Origin: Tigriopus japonicus
Taxonomy: Eukaryota; Arthropoda; Copepoda; Harpacticoida; Harpacticidae
Direction: 5' to 3'
DNA length: 64,000 nt
NCBI GenBank assembly: GCA_010645155.1
Contig: JAAGOF010000064.1
Coordinates: 517,341-581,340, forward strand
Both the position numbers and the translations under genes were made by a program. Within the stretch, counting starts at the first letter, position 1, and each line of letters starts with the position of its first letter. A model generated the notes under the pieces. It saw nothing but the letters and a program-made list of their open reading frames with translations. It searched no databases and had not been told where the DNA came from. This document shows, piece by piece, positions 23,305 through 36,300 of this stretch.

Positions 23305-24332
23305 TAGGGATGTGTCCAGATCGGCCATGAGCCGGCTCAGAATTGGATCGGATTGGTTCCGAAGTTGTCTCGTCGTGAGACGGATCCAAAACTAGTGTAG
23401 GACTCGATAGGGAGTCGGAATCAATCTTGGAGAAGTCGACTCGAAACATTTGGCAGTATGTTACTAGAAACATCAAATACATTATTTCTTTTCATGTGTT
23501 TTCACTTTTTCTTTAAAAATATTTGTATTATCCGGAAAAAGATATCTAAAAATAGTCAGTGGTATCAACAACAATAACCGTGATAACAAACGCAAAACTG
23601 CTACCTGGGGTATCCAGACTAGACGTAGACTAGGCCTGTAACTCGTTAACAAGTGCGATTTTTAGATGCTTGATGAACAATCAAAATCAAGATATATCTC
23701 TTTTGAGATATTATCTCTATTATACATGATTTGTTTTCAAGTAATCCAGTTCGTAGTGATGATTTATTTAGAAAAGGTATGTTGGGCGACCCCTGCACGT
23801 TTTTGAACATCGATGTCAAGAGCAAGAAACACGTTAAAATCCATTATGCTGGAAAGTTAAGACGTTGTTCAACCACCCATACCAATATTTTATGAATATT
23901 AGAAGCAAAAAAGTGGTAACGTTTGGGTGTGAAACGTCTTGGCTGTGTACTTGATTTTTGACTTGTGGCTCGCTTTTGAGGCTTATTTTCTATGTATACA
24001 GAGGGCGCCCAATATACCTTGTCTAATTAAATCATAAGTTCGAACATGATTGCCTTACAACAAATCATGTGAAATAACATCTGCTCATAAGAGATAAATC
24101 TTGAATTTAATTCTTTATCAAGGATCTAAAAATCGCACTTGCTGACGAGTCATAGGCCCAGTCTACCTCTAGTCTGGATACCCCTCGTATAAAATCTTTC
24201 AGCAAGACCCTATTTGAGCTGGATCCGATCCAATCCGAAACGATGTCGAACCGAGCCCGACTCGACCCGGAACCGACAAATCTTACCAATTGTATATATG
24301 TTATAGTTGTATATGTAGAAGAACCATCCCTA
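23305..24332. mobile_element. probable hAT-like non-autonomous element with a nested insertion
   Basis: The termini read TAGGGATG (left) and CATCCCTA (right), a TAGGG-type hAT end. The flanking octamers CAGCTTTG and CAGTTTTT agree at 6 of 8 positions, suggesting an aged target duplication. Near both ends lie GGATTGGATCGGAT-like motifs in inverted orientation. The centre is occupied by a separate inverted-repeat element (23604-24187). No transposase is seen. Confidence 0.55.
23604..24187. mobile_element. TA-flanked inverted-repeat element (MITE) nested in the hAT-like element
   Basis: Long terminal inverted repeats of about 100 bp at roughly 80 percent identity: the left arm has GGGGTATCCAGACTAGACG and AAGTGCGATTTTTAGATG, and the complement of the right arm has GGGGTATCCAGACTAGAGG and AAGTGCGATTTTTAGATC. 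Both ends abut TA (23602-23603, 24188-24189), as expected for Tc1/mariner-type insertion. No coding capacity. Confidence 0.72.
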
Positions 24333-26310
24333 CAGTTTTTCAGAAACATTTTCCGATGAAACTAGATTAACAATAAAAACAGATATTTTCCTGGCTTATC
24401 GTCTTCTCGCTTAACCACCGGACTCAAAGAATGAACTAATTCTGATTTGGTCAGACTAAAATTCTGAACCCAGATTGGCTGGAGCATAGCATCAGTAGGG
24501 GTGGGGGTCAAACGTATAAAGCACAAAAGTTTCAACATTCTCCTCTAAAAATCTAGGTCTAGGAAAAATGTGCATATCGAAATAATGGCGCCAAATGAAA
24601 TACATTATATATTATTCTGACCCACACATCCATAGGGATATGGAATCCCCATGGGGGTTGTCTGACAAGCATCATCCACTCTTACGCATTATGAACACTT
24701 TTGATGACGACCCAAACCTTGATGAGATTGCAATGACCTTAAATGAGCCAAACATGACAAGACAACACTACTACCCCATGAATTTGTGCATATATGCTTG
24801 CTTGCATACAGTCAATCTGGCAGTCTCTCAGCCATTCATTCAGCATCGGTGGAACTTCTTGCATGAGTGCATGGTACGTACAGTAGAATTGAAATTGAGG
24901 CACAAAAATCGCCCGATCACTTCACTTACTTAGGTTTTTATGAGGTATTACTTTGCTAGTATTCTCAAATGTGCTTGTCATTTCAAGTTCAACTGAACTT
25001 CGTCTTTTTCAACAATGGGGTTCCAACGGGCAACAATTTTTCGACCATACTTAGTAGTCTCCCCTAAAAGCTCCCCCTTAAGATATGATAATGAAGCACA
25101 GCTTGCTTGCTTACCTGGATGGATTTTTATTGGTCAGATTGAGATCAGAAGCTGGGATTCAAGATCATCTTGTCCTCCGGAAGAAATAGGCCTGACCTGA
25201 AATGAACGAAGGTCGACTTTTATTAAGTCATCGTGAAGGTGATTGGAAAAAGTGACTTCAACGCCGGAAGCGGGGTCGAGCATTTTTCTATTTTTGGCCG
25301 TCTAAGCTTATCCGCATTGCTCATTGATAGACACCCCATTGAGAGTTCGCAAAAAGTGTGCAATTCCATTCTACTGGAATACGTACGAGTACAAGCAAGC
25401 ATGGAGCGACGTAGCAAACCGAGATATGATCTTGGCAGCATTACCTTGAAAAAATAAATCGCCTTTCATGGTGCAGAAAACAACACCACACAATTTTGGT
25501 GGGTTGGGAATCGAGATTCGAGCCATTTTTAGCTTGAAATCTTGATTTCCACTCTTACTTTGTTGTTTCGTCATGGAGATAGTTGACCTTGAAAGACGTC
25601 GCTTTGGTCCAACGTACAGTTGAACAATCCAAGAAATCAATTAATTCCAAACACTTTTTTTTTCATCACTTTGGGATTTGTGTGAACAAGCTTATGACAA
25701 ATTGGGATAAGAACTGATGATGAAAGAATACGCCTAAAATCATAAGCATTAGTGATATTTGTTGTTTTTGTCTTTGCCTAACTGTTGCATTGTTTTAATT
25801 TGATTGCACGCCAACGTTTATAAGAGGAAATTTCAAGTCGACAAGGCCAAGTCCAGTGGTACTTCAAATGCAGCAAATTACATGAAAGCATTCTTGAGGA
25901 CAGTTCATTTGATATCACCTATTCTAGTTTTCGATATATAAGTTTTTCTCTTATATGCGTTAATAACTGACCTTCATACAGGCCAGTGTTTATCCACCTA
26001 TTATGGGAATCGGTTATTCAATGAAAAGGAACGAAAATCAAACTTTTGTTGAGATCATCGTGACGTCGGACTTTCATTTGCTGATCGATACCGCTCTTAA
26101 AATCGGAATAAAAGAAGCGTAAAATGAACGAGTAGAAGTGTTGGCAAGTTTGTACGCCTCGCAGTTGTCATAAATGATCAAAATTGGAGGAGCCCCCAGA
26201 GCTAATCAAGGCCCGACTGGAACACAGAACGCCAGAGGATTGCCATCGACCCTCAACAATTTCAATTGCATTACATGGCAATTGGTCGATGGATTGTTTC
26301 CATCCAGATT

Positions 26311-26330
26311 TCCTTCCTTCCTTCCTTCCT
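26311..26330. repeat. (TTCC)n microsatellite
   Basis: Five clean TTCC tetramers followed by a pyrimidine tract. Confidence 0.8.
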
Positions 26331-29300
26331 TTTTCTTTGATCTTGCGTATAAAGGGAGTTTTCTTTTGCTCTTCCCCTTTTCCTTCATTTATCTTCATCT
26401 CTTTATCCTCAAATCCGAGTCTCAGTTCCTTGTACCAACAGGCAGGCAACCACCATGCCACCAAATTCAAGAACTTGGCAGCACTCACTCAGGGACTTTT
26501 ACTGCCACCAGGACAACATGGGGCAGGCACCTCACATTACGTACGCAATAGTTGCAGTAAATTTCGAGATGGAAAGAGTTACGTAGTTGGTAAATCTACC
26601 CTAAATTGACAAGGTCGATGGTAGGTTGGCGTTAGTTGACGATACATTAGGCCACTACAGTAGTAATAGTGGTAGCGGTGGCAATGGTAGCTCAGAGTGC
26701 AAAAACTATCAGTACCAAAGAAGTACGTACAGGAGCCCAGGTGGGTTGTTCATCTTGGAGTTTTTTCGGCCATGGAATGACGGGTCCTTGTCGGGATGTG
26801 GGCGCTTTGTTACAAACATGAACCCAAGAAGTTTCCTCACCCTCTTTCGCTCAAGCACCGCCATAATCATCATCATCACCATTATTGCTCTCATTATCAT
26901 TACCGTCATCGTTGCTACAACCATTAGGTTTGACGATGACGATACGATGTTGAGATTCGAAATCAATTGTTATTTCGAAGTACACCGCAAGCTGGCCAAC
27001 TGAAACTAAACTGTAGGTCACAAAAGTCTTGCTTTTTTCCAGGAGTGTGCCAAATGTATCGCCTGAGCTCTTTCCTTAAGTAAAAAATGGGACCAGGAAA
27101 TTGCCGACAATGTAATTTCATCGACAAATCACGACTCAATACCTGGTTTGCCTCTGATTAAACGGCGTGCAGAATGTAGGATTCTTATAAGTTATAACCT
27201 TTTCTAAAATAAACCTAGTTAAAATGAACAGGAATGTCCTTATGACAAAACGAAGAACATCAACTTTCAGAGTCAGAGATTGGAACGCTAATAAGCCTAT
27301 TATTTATTTCTGATTTCTTAAGGAACACAACGACATCCCTTTTCACACGTTTTGTTGTGTACTTGAAATAAATGACAATGCTTCAAATATCGCTTGAAAT
27401 ATACAGTATTCTAGTGTTGCATAACCTTAGACCAGAATTCAAAAGGGAATCAGCCACGAGCAAGAAATACACTGTCTCAGAAAAACCAGGTTTGTCAGTG
27501 ACTGGTTTAATTTACGGTCTGAATCCTGTTTTGTGAGAGTGAAAGCAGTTTCAATATCCCCACTTGACAAGTCTGATTGGCCTGTGTACTTGTGGTTTGT
27601 ACTATGACTTCTTTATCGATTCCTGAAATAAGCCAGGGTACAAAGAAAATTGAATAGCTCGTAGGTGGATGGAGGAAGCTGCAAAACCAAGTGGACCGAA
27701 GTGGTTCAACAATGGCATGAAATGACAAAATATGCTATGCATGGTGATTTGTACCATCTACCATACGTATTCATGAGATTGTACCGGAGCTGTCAGCTGC
27801 GCGATCTAAACCATTATCCCATTGGAACATGTCTAAAAATATACTTCACACGTGGACGACGAAGAATGGAACTCGGGTGATAATAATGACGCGAGGAATG
27901 CGTATTTCAATGCCAATCTCTTTGAGCGAAAAAAACATGGTATAGCAGGTCATGGAAAGATAGATACTGAAAGAGACATCTGAGCTAATGTGGACGTCAG
28001 GCTGTTTTTTTCTGTTCCCCTTCAAAACACTAATTTATGTGCAAAAGCTAAGCTCACTAGATACGCGCTTGGCAAAAAACATGAAGAAATTGAAGAATCT
28101 TAGTGGAAGACTAAAACCTACTGCAAGCATATTAATGTCATCCTGAAGGACTTGATGGCCTTCACCAAGTAAAATTGCACTTTTCCATCCGACCTAATAA
28201 TGATGACAAGACACATTAACGTGTTTACTAAACATAAGTGTGGCGAACCTATCGAGTAAACTACAATAGAACAAACAAAAACTCTGCAGAGATTCGTTAT
28301 GCCTCCAAATGACAAAGTGTGATAAGTGTCAATGCTTTTTCTCAAAGTTTTATTTTTTCTAGAATCAAGACGAGAGACTCGGTCGTTGGACGTTCTTTTC
28401 GGGGCATTTCCTCGACATTGAGGCCCGATCGACAAGATTGAACACGATAGTGACCAGTGGAAAAACTAGAAGTGTGGACTCATTCAAGGACCTTTTGATT
28501 CATTGCTCAAAAGGGATTTGAACGCACAAACGAACGGCTCATTATTTTAGATTAGTCGGGTCAATCCTTGAATGGGCTCAAGACAAAAGCCAACGAGAGT
28601 CAACAACTGGGCTTGTTTTAAAGTGCTCTGGACCTGCTCCAAAAGAAAGTTTAGCTTACTGTAAAAACCTTTTGACCTTGATAAATCTGAGAGTTATCAT
28701 CAACCTAGACCTCGTAATGACGGCGGGTCATCAACTGATTGAAGATCCGTGGTTGATATCCCCGTGGGAAAATCATGAGGAATGTTTCGAGAGGTTCATT
28801 TTTCTTCTGAAAAGTAACAGGAACCATTTCATAACTCGTGGATCATTTGTCAAATGGTCACGAACTTGAGAAGTCAAACTATCCTCTTGTTTTTGCAATG
28901 CAATCAATATCCCGGCGAGTGCAACTTAAGTAAGAGCGATTGCATTCAAGATGATGCCATGGGTAACCGAGAACAACAGCATTTAGAGTCCACGCCAATT
29001 ACAACCTGCCAAGAGAGTTTCTTATTTAATTCCAAGATGCTTCTTGATAATTCTAAAGAGACAAATCAAATGCCTCCCATCAAAAAAATTGAACAGCTTT
29101 ATGCTAGGATAAAGGTAGGATAAAGGCTAAAGGCTCTTTAAAATGCATGGGGGTGTTAGGTGTGATTTCAATACCATTATAACAACGTTACACAAGATCA
29201 TCTTCGCTGAGACGCACATTGCATTCGTTGTACATCAGATCGGTGATGGCAGAATGAAATGCGACGGATGCAAGAGACGTGGAACAAGCCAACGAGATCA

Positions 29301-29441
29301 GTCAGATTGAACCAATCGTCACAGATAGGGGTAAACTGGTTGCTTCAGCCTCTGCACTTTATTGGCAGGAAGTTCCCCAACAAGTTCTTGTACAACATTG
29401 ACAAGGAACATTCATTTCGTCCGACCAAACTTTATGCACTG

Positions 29442-29496
29442 TGGTTAGTTGGTTGGTTGTTTGCTGATTGGTTGGTTGGTTATTTGGTTGGTTGGT
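29442..29496. repeat. (TTGG)n-like simple repeat
   Basis: Interrupted GTTGGTTGG units; the complementary (CCAA)n tract occurs about 330 bp later near 29818-29840, so the two could pair. Confidence 0.7.
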
Positions 29497-32227
29497 GGGA
29501 TGCTTTGTTAGAAAGATGGATGGATTTTGAGTGGAGGAGTGCTTCACTTGAGGCCTCTCTCGTTTGCCATTAGACGAGTTCAAGGGAAGAGTTTCGTAAG
29601 AAAGGAAGCAGGAAACGCAGGTTGAAATTCATTTCATCCGCAATTAAAACATGTCATTGGAAAAACTAATTCTTGGATTGCGTTTCCAACCACTTAACGA
29701 ACAAACCAACCAACCAACGGGCCCATTTCAAATGGCCTTCTTGTCATGGACCTGTGTTCGTATTCAAAACAGAGGCTCCTAATCATCGCCTTTTTTCTTG
29801 ACGAGAATCGGATTCAACCATCCAACCAACCAACCAACCACCCGGGATAAATAGATAGATCCGCTCAACCAGCAACCATTTGAGCCTATCAATCTTCCCG
29901 TTCAATAACAAACAGACCTCCAGAAACCATTTTGCCAACCGTTAAAGCATCATCGACTGTTGAATAGTCCTGCCTGATATCCAGAACTAGGTAATCGAAA
30001 CACGAATCGAGTGGCAATTCCTTAATGAGGAGGATGCACCCGAGTGCAACCGAATTGTTTGAAAAGAAACACTGTCAAAGAAGGCCTTATCCATGCCTTT
30101 TAGGCTTGTCATTCACAATGAGAAGGAAGGAAGCTGATTTGATACTTGACGATATCCTGAATTTTCACACTCGAGCTCTCTTCAATAGAATTAGCCATCA
30201 GCCGAATTCCAATCCAAAAGAGTCTGTGTAATTCCAATTGTTGAGGTGTGATTGGCAAAAATGATGCTTGGGAAGAAGATGGAATTCCATTTGATGCACT
30301 ACGTTCGTTCGTATTGTAGTACAATAACATGGAATGAGTAAGCAAGCGAGAAAGAGGGACTCTTGTGATAGCTTTTGGTGTTGATATATTTCTTTCCTCA
30401 TATCTACGTAGTTGTGCGTCTTAATTAAGACTTGCAGGAAAAGGGGCAACTCCAATTCATTGTGGGACGACAATCTTACGATGCACATTAAGGAACCAAT
30501 CTAATGCTTCGTGATCCGAGTCTGGATTAATCTTGCTAATGGATATTAAGCGGGATTCAATTTGAAGTCGGCCTTCCTTTTTGTCTGAAAGAAATGCATG
30601 CAGGAATGCAGGAATGCAGGATTGCACGCCCTTGGACGGTTCAACCGTTCGAAACTGGCGATAAAGGTAGGTAGGTGTTTTGGAAACACTGTATTTCCTG
30701 AATTTAAAGAAACAGACCACTTACCCGCTCATCATTTTGAATGAGCTTATGTAGATCGTTTGGAACACAAGGTTAACTTTGCCAACGAGATCACTTGGTC
30801 TCCAAATACGTAGCTTATACATAGATTCAAGGAGCTGAGTTGACACAGGTGGGAATGAAGGTCCGGATGAATGCATGAACGAACGAACGAACGGTACGAA
30901 AAGAATCAAAGTACGTACGTCCATGGAGATGAGATTCGAGTGTGAAGTAACAACTGGATTGGGAGTGGGAAGATCTGAAAACCCATTACATCCTTGCCTC
31001 TCATCCCAGGTGGGAGTTCATCCATTCATCTTTCTTGCTCCCAGGCCTCAGAAAAACGTGAAGAATTGACCTCCGCTTTTGTGATTATGTAAATTTTCAT
31101 GGAGGAAAACGAGAAATGCTTTCACCTAATGACTTTGGAGGGAAAATGGTGCCAAAATTTTGCTGATCAATGATTTGCTCAGAAACGTATTGCTCAGATT
31201 TGCCACGCTGGCATGAACGGAAAGAGCTCTGAACTGCTAATACAGCAATCTATCTATCCATTCATCCATCCATCGAGCTATCTTAGCATCTCATGATGAT
31301 GATAACTAACTGACCTCAAGTGTCTTCGTTCGTCAGGTGGTGCGAAGCACATTTCGAGGAACGCACGCATCATGCCAAAGATTAAAAAAGCAACGAGGAA
31401 GTGGTAAATGCTACTTTGAGAATGCTAAATGCGTTGTTGTACAGCTTCGCATCTCAATTCCAAACGATACATCTCTTTGTGTGTGAAACACAAACACAGA
31501 GATGATAAGCAATGTTCCGTCAGAGTAAGTCTATCTGCCATCTTAACTGTACAGTCAATCGTAAATAAAGTTAACCCCGGAATTTAGTGGTAATTTTTAA
31601 CTGTCTTGACAATGGCCACAGATTGAAAAATCTCGTGATGACATTTCATCCTGGACGCAGGTATTTTGAACCAAAATATGCTTCAGTTGTCCAATCAACG
31701 GTACAAAAGTCTGCAATCATGAGACATGATGCCCTGCCAGATTTCCAGGGACCTTGCCCCTGATTCAGCCGACAACCTCCAGTCAATGATCAACAGGGTT
31801 CACTGAAGGCTAATTGTCCTTTGATTTCAGTCTCAAAAATAAAAATTGAACTGAGACAAAAGAATTCCCGTGCATTGAGTAGAGTTGCAACTCATCTTTG
31901 CAGTCTCCAGTCCAATTGAGGGCTCAAATGGTCTGCGTTTTCTGGTTTTCTCGCACGAATATGCATGCCAAACAAACCAAAGGGCCTTGAAAGGCAGCCT
32001 TGAATGTGATGATTCGTACACTGGTTCTGGCAATCCCGTGAGCAAACTGTCACTTTGGCTTCAAGCTCCTTGCCAACATCCATTCCAACCTTTTCGTTCC
32101 CCCCATTGCCTTTGGAATTCCTATCCCAAACGAATCCAATTCGCAATTGTTGATCAGATCTTGTCGGTCTAATCATCACCCTCAGATTGGCTCACGATTT
32201 CTCTTTGACGAATGAATGAGCGGGTAC

Positions 32228-32281
32228 ACGAACGAACGAACGAACGAAAGAAGGAACAAACAAACAAACAAACAAACAAAC
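32228..32281. repeat. compound (ACGA)n and (CAAA)n microsatellite
   Basis: Five ACGA units, a short purine spacer and about six CAAA units in tandem. Confidence 0.8.
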
Positions 32282-33086
32282 CATCGTTAAAATCTCTGAG
32301 CATTGTGGAGAGACAATCTTGGTTCAGGGACTAATTCCACTAATTCTACTTCGACGACTCTGAAGAGCTAAGGTAGAAGAAGAAGAAAGAAAGAAAGGAC
32401 GAGACCGAGACGGCGACTGCATGGACCTACAGTAGTAGTTACGTGGATGTAATAGATTGCTCGTGGGTGAGAGATGCAGCTGAGGTCGGCTACCGGCTGA
32501 CAAGAGTAATTGATTTGGAATGTGACCTTCACGGGCTAAAACCACCAAGAACAGACGTCCATCTACGATGAAGAGCTCGGTGGCATGTAGACTCACATTC
32601 CTGAGTCTTTCTCGTCTCCATCCACCAAGAGTGGCATACCCGTAGCCCGACAGAGCACCATTCGACCAGTCCTTGCTCCGTCCGAGTCTCGATCCCTCAA
32701 ATACGTGTACAAACACATTCTTGAACATTTATGCATAGATACAACCAACACTCTCGTCCGTCGTTGGGTTCTTGGAATGGCAATCGTTTTTACACGGACG
32801 TACATCACTGGCGGGTCATTCGCATCGGCCACAGCCCATCATGATACATACAATACACCTGAGCATTAGGTTGCTCGCAAGAAATGCCCATGAAGTGTTG
32901 CATGATGACGTCAACGCTCAAGCGTTGTTGCGTGAATGATGGTGCTAAATATGCCCTGTCACTGCTCAAGCGGATTATTGGCACTTTTCCACCGGTCATT
33001 ACCATGAATTATGCCGTGTCTGTTCAGAACAGAGCTCTAAGGCCAATGGGTTTCCTAACCTTGCCACTTTTGCCTCTTTCATGCAG

Positions 33087-33271
33087 TTTCGCACAAGGGG
33101 CTCATCAAACCGATCATCAGGCAGATGATGGAGATTTTCAATCACCATTTGATTGAAAACAATAACGTGACCATGACCAACGAGATGATGAACCCTCTCG
33201 AGTTGATTGACATGTCGGGGTTAGAGGAACCCATCACACCATCGTCGATCCGTCAAAGACGGGCATCTCAA
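33087..33271 (+). CDS. internal exon of an unidentified gene
   Basis: An acceptor (TGCCTCTTTCATGCAG) and a strong donor (CAA followed by GTAAGT) bracket 61 complete codons in one open frame; the other two frames have stops. The peptide reads like a real protein: SHKGLIKPIIRQMMEIF, then several Met/Asn-rich turns, LELIDMSGLEEPITPS and a basic RQRRASQ that resembles a PKA site. A second possible donor (CAGAG followed by GTAAGG) at 33341 would add 23 codons in the same frame. I do not recognise the family and found no neighbouring exon with matching phase. Confidence 0.5.
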
Positions 33272-33341
33272 GTAAGTGGTAAACCTTTGAAATGGTCGTT
33301 AAGATCGGTGGCCTCATTGATGGAGGCGCTCAAATGCAGAG

Positions 33342-36300
33342 GTAAGGCGTACGTACATTGAACGTGTCGGTGTTTACCAGTTTGAGGATTTGACGGTGAT
33401 GAGATGCCGTCATAAATCACAGGCTTGAGATACCTTCAAAGAGGCCTTCAAATTACGGTGTATTTCCCTTCTCTCACGAGCAATCCCGCTCCAACTCGTT
33501 TTTCCAATGGCCAATCTGAGTGTGTCCAGAATTAAGATTGCCCGAAGCTGGAAATTTAAAGCCACTCGCTACCATCATTTTTTCGCAGACCAACCATGAG
33601 AGATTAAGAGCGAGAGAGGAGGGTAGGCCCACTTTTTGTTTCGATTAGGTTGTTACACAGTCTATCAAAATCGAATGGAATAAGGATTTCGTAGAAACTG
33701 TGTCGAGATTGCAGCTCCTAGACCTTGGCCGCCAATACAAGTTTCAGAGGGAAAATGCCTTTTCTTTAAGTTTTTCTCCAAAGGAGGAAAAGGCCTCGAC
33801 TCTTGTTTAAACATATCTTATCGGAATTTGACCGTCAGGACCGCTTGCTAGTTTTTGGCTAAATCCTCTAATCCAGTTTGGAGGCACTCAGGGCTGAATG
33901 GCCAAATCAAAGTCGTTCGTGGCTCTCTTGGTCTTACCTTGCGAAATTGTGATTGATAGTCCGATGTTCTCGAGAGCCCGTCAAGTGTTGAAAAATTACC
34001 ACCAGTATCACCTCTGATTCGTATAAATCACTAAATGATATGAGTGAACTTTTCGGTCTGTTGACCAGAATTGTTCCACCACCTTGTGCGTTTGATTGGG
34101 ATGTGTCTCGATCCAAGGAGCTCACAAGACTTGATTTGCATGTGTGTGTGTTGTGTTTTCGTGAGGAGATTTGACTTTGAATTCTGCCCGTCCTTCTCCG
34201 GTGATTCTCGCTCGCTCTCTCGATGATGATGAGGAGCTCGTCCACTTTTCTTAGGCCAAGAGGATCTGGTGGTTTTGGCAATTCCTTAGGCTCGCCCGAA
34301 GTTGAAATAATGCGAGATTACCCTTGTCTTCTCGATGATGTTGATCTTTTCTTCTACTCTATGTTTGGGGGCCCTCGATGGCTTAGTTGCTCAATCCTAA
34401 CTACTTGAACGAGCGAGATTCTAGTGCTCATCCAGACCCTCAATTCTCAGCCGAGGGGTACGTAGGACGTGTTTGGAGGCACGCACGTGGTATACCATGC
34501 ATGCATGGGGTCGGTATGTATGTATGCCGTATCCTACTGGATATCACGCTGATGCTGGAGGCCGTCCCGGTGGCTGGATAACTCCGAATCTTCTAAGCTC
34601 CCCGCACGTCAGTTAGTCGTTGTTGTACCACCATCACCCAGGTGGCAGCAACCAAGGCTGGTGCTGGCCGAAGGAGCACCACGATCGATGCTTTTCCGTC
34701 AGCGGTGGTTCGAATTGCCGGGGACAAAGCACTTCTACCTCCGACCACTCGAGGCATGGAGGCCCACTTGACGAGTTGATTCTCGCTCATCGTGTCAATA
34801 GTGCGCGAGGGGGGCTTCAAGCGTCCAAGAACCGAGGATCTTAATTTGATTGCTACCAAATCTCTAAGATCCCTGCTCTCGTCAAACTTTCATTAATTCA
34901 GGATTCCGCTATCACATCTCTTGATCAAAGCTCAACAACCCTCTATGCACTGGTTGTAGGTATATAATTTCGGCCAGTCTGGAATAACTTGTCGGACAGA
35001 AAATCGGGCTAGAGCACCAGCCCAATCACGATTTAACATCATAAGGAGACCACCAAACTCAATGGTTAGGCCTGATCATGATCGCTTGATTTTCCCTTCG
35101 TGTACGTACGTACTTTTGTTAGTCATTGAATCGATCGAGAAATAGTCTGCCAATGAAGGTGATTTAAGAGACTCGTTGGGCTGTCATTGAACCAAAAGAA
35201 CCAAGATGGCTGTGATGTGGTGCTTACATGCTAGTTTGATGAATGGTAGTACATAAGAAACTCATTAATCGAGAATCTACACCAAAAAACTGTAACATTA
35301 ATAAAATCATCAAAAAAAATTGACTAAATTCTGTGTCCTGTGTCCGTGTCTGAACTCGAGTGCAGGCACTATAAAGGTTGAAATGATTATTTGTAATGGA
35401 TAAATGAGGGCGCCTGTATTATTGTTAAACAGAAATCGTCAATCTGTTTGAGATGCTATTTGTTATGTACGGAACTATGAATCAAAACAGAGTCGAAAAC
35501 TACGAATTTTCCTTCTACTGCCAGATAATTCTTCAAGACCTTTCTGTTTATGAACAATGGAAGAAGATACCGACTGATAATTCTCAATTTCTCACACACT
35601 GAACTCATAAATGTCAGTCAGGCATGTGCGTGGAGATCTCCGTTCCCCAAACAATACCCCTATTAATACGCTTCCACACTAGAATATGTACTAAAGCATT
35701 TTGACTGGGTTTACGCACTATACTACAGCACGTCCATTGATGGCGTCAAGGAGTGTTTCAAGGATCGGGGATGACATTCATCGCCGCCACCACCAACCCA
35801 ATGGGCAGATCGATTCCTAGGCACGGTGACGGGGTGGGACTGGGTATGAGTCTGCAGGGGTGAGAAGCTACCTAACTCGAGGTTATGCAAATGGATACGT
35901 CTGAAAAGGGACTAAGTTGCTCAGAGTCAAAGATCAATGGGTGTTTTTCCACCAATATTGTTTTTACAAAAGGACAAAGAGGGAACAGACCGACCCCGCC
36001 AATGATCATGAAATGGCTCAAGTTCAGAACTCGGATTGGAAACTCCTCCTCTTGTCCACCCAAACGACAAAGAGAGATGGGTTTTTAACGGAAACCTGAA
36101 AGAATTCAAGCTGGACTTGAATTTTAATAAGGTAAATTGTCGCGAAACAAGTAAGAATCACTTCCTTGAACATTGAAACGTTTGAACATCTTTGGCAACA
36201 AAGAAGAGGAAAACTTTAGTTGGGATTCGAATTCTTTTGAAGTAACAATCGCCCTTCGCAGTTTCCCACTCGTCATTGTAGAGTGACAACCCAAGGTTTC

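Larger units (their letters stand above)
24333..33086. other. long intergenic or intronic stretch
   Basis: About 8.7 kb without a gene I can support. It holds microsatellites (listed separately), a GAAGGAAG-rich mirror of the CTTCC tract, and several short open frames. A coding-looking segment lies at about 29351-29442 (plus strand, LHFIGRKFPNK and FRPTKLYALW), discussed under findings. Confidence 0.45.

Noticed and set aside
29442..29840. CRISPR-like or palindromic array formed by TTGG and CCAA tracts
   Set aside because: They are simple microsatellites without regular spacers, in an animal genome.
34593..34859. GC-rich patch open in several frames on both strands
   Set aside because: No frame stands out, no convincing splice sites define an exon, and no motif is recognised.
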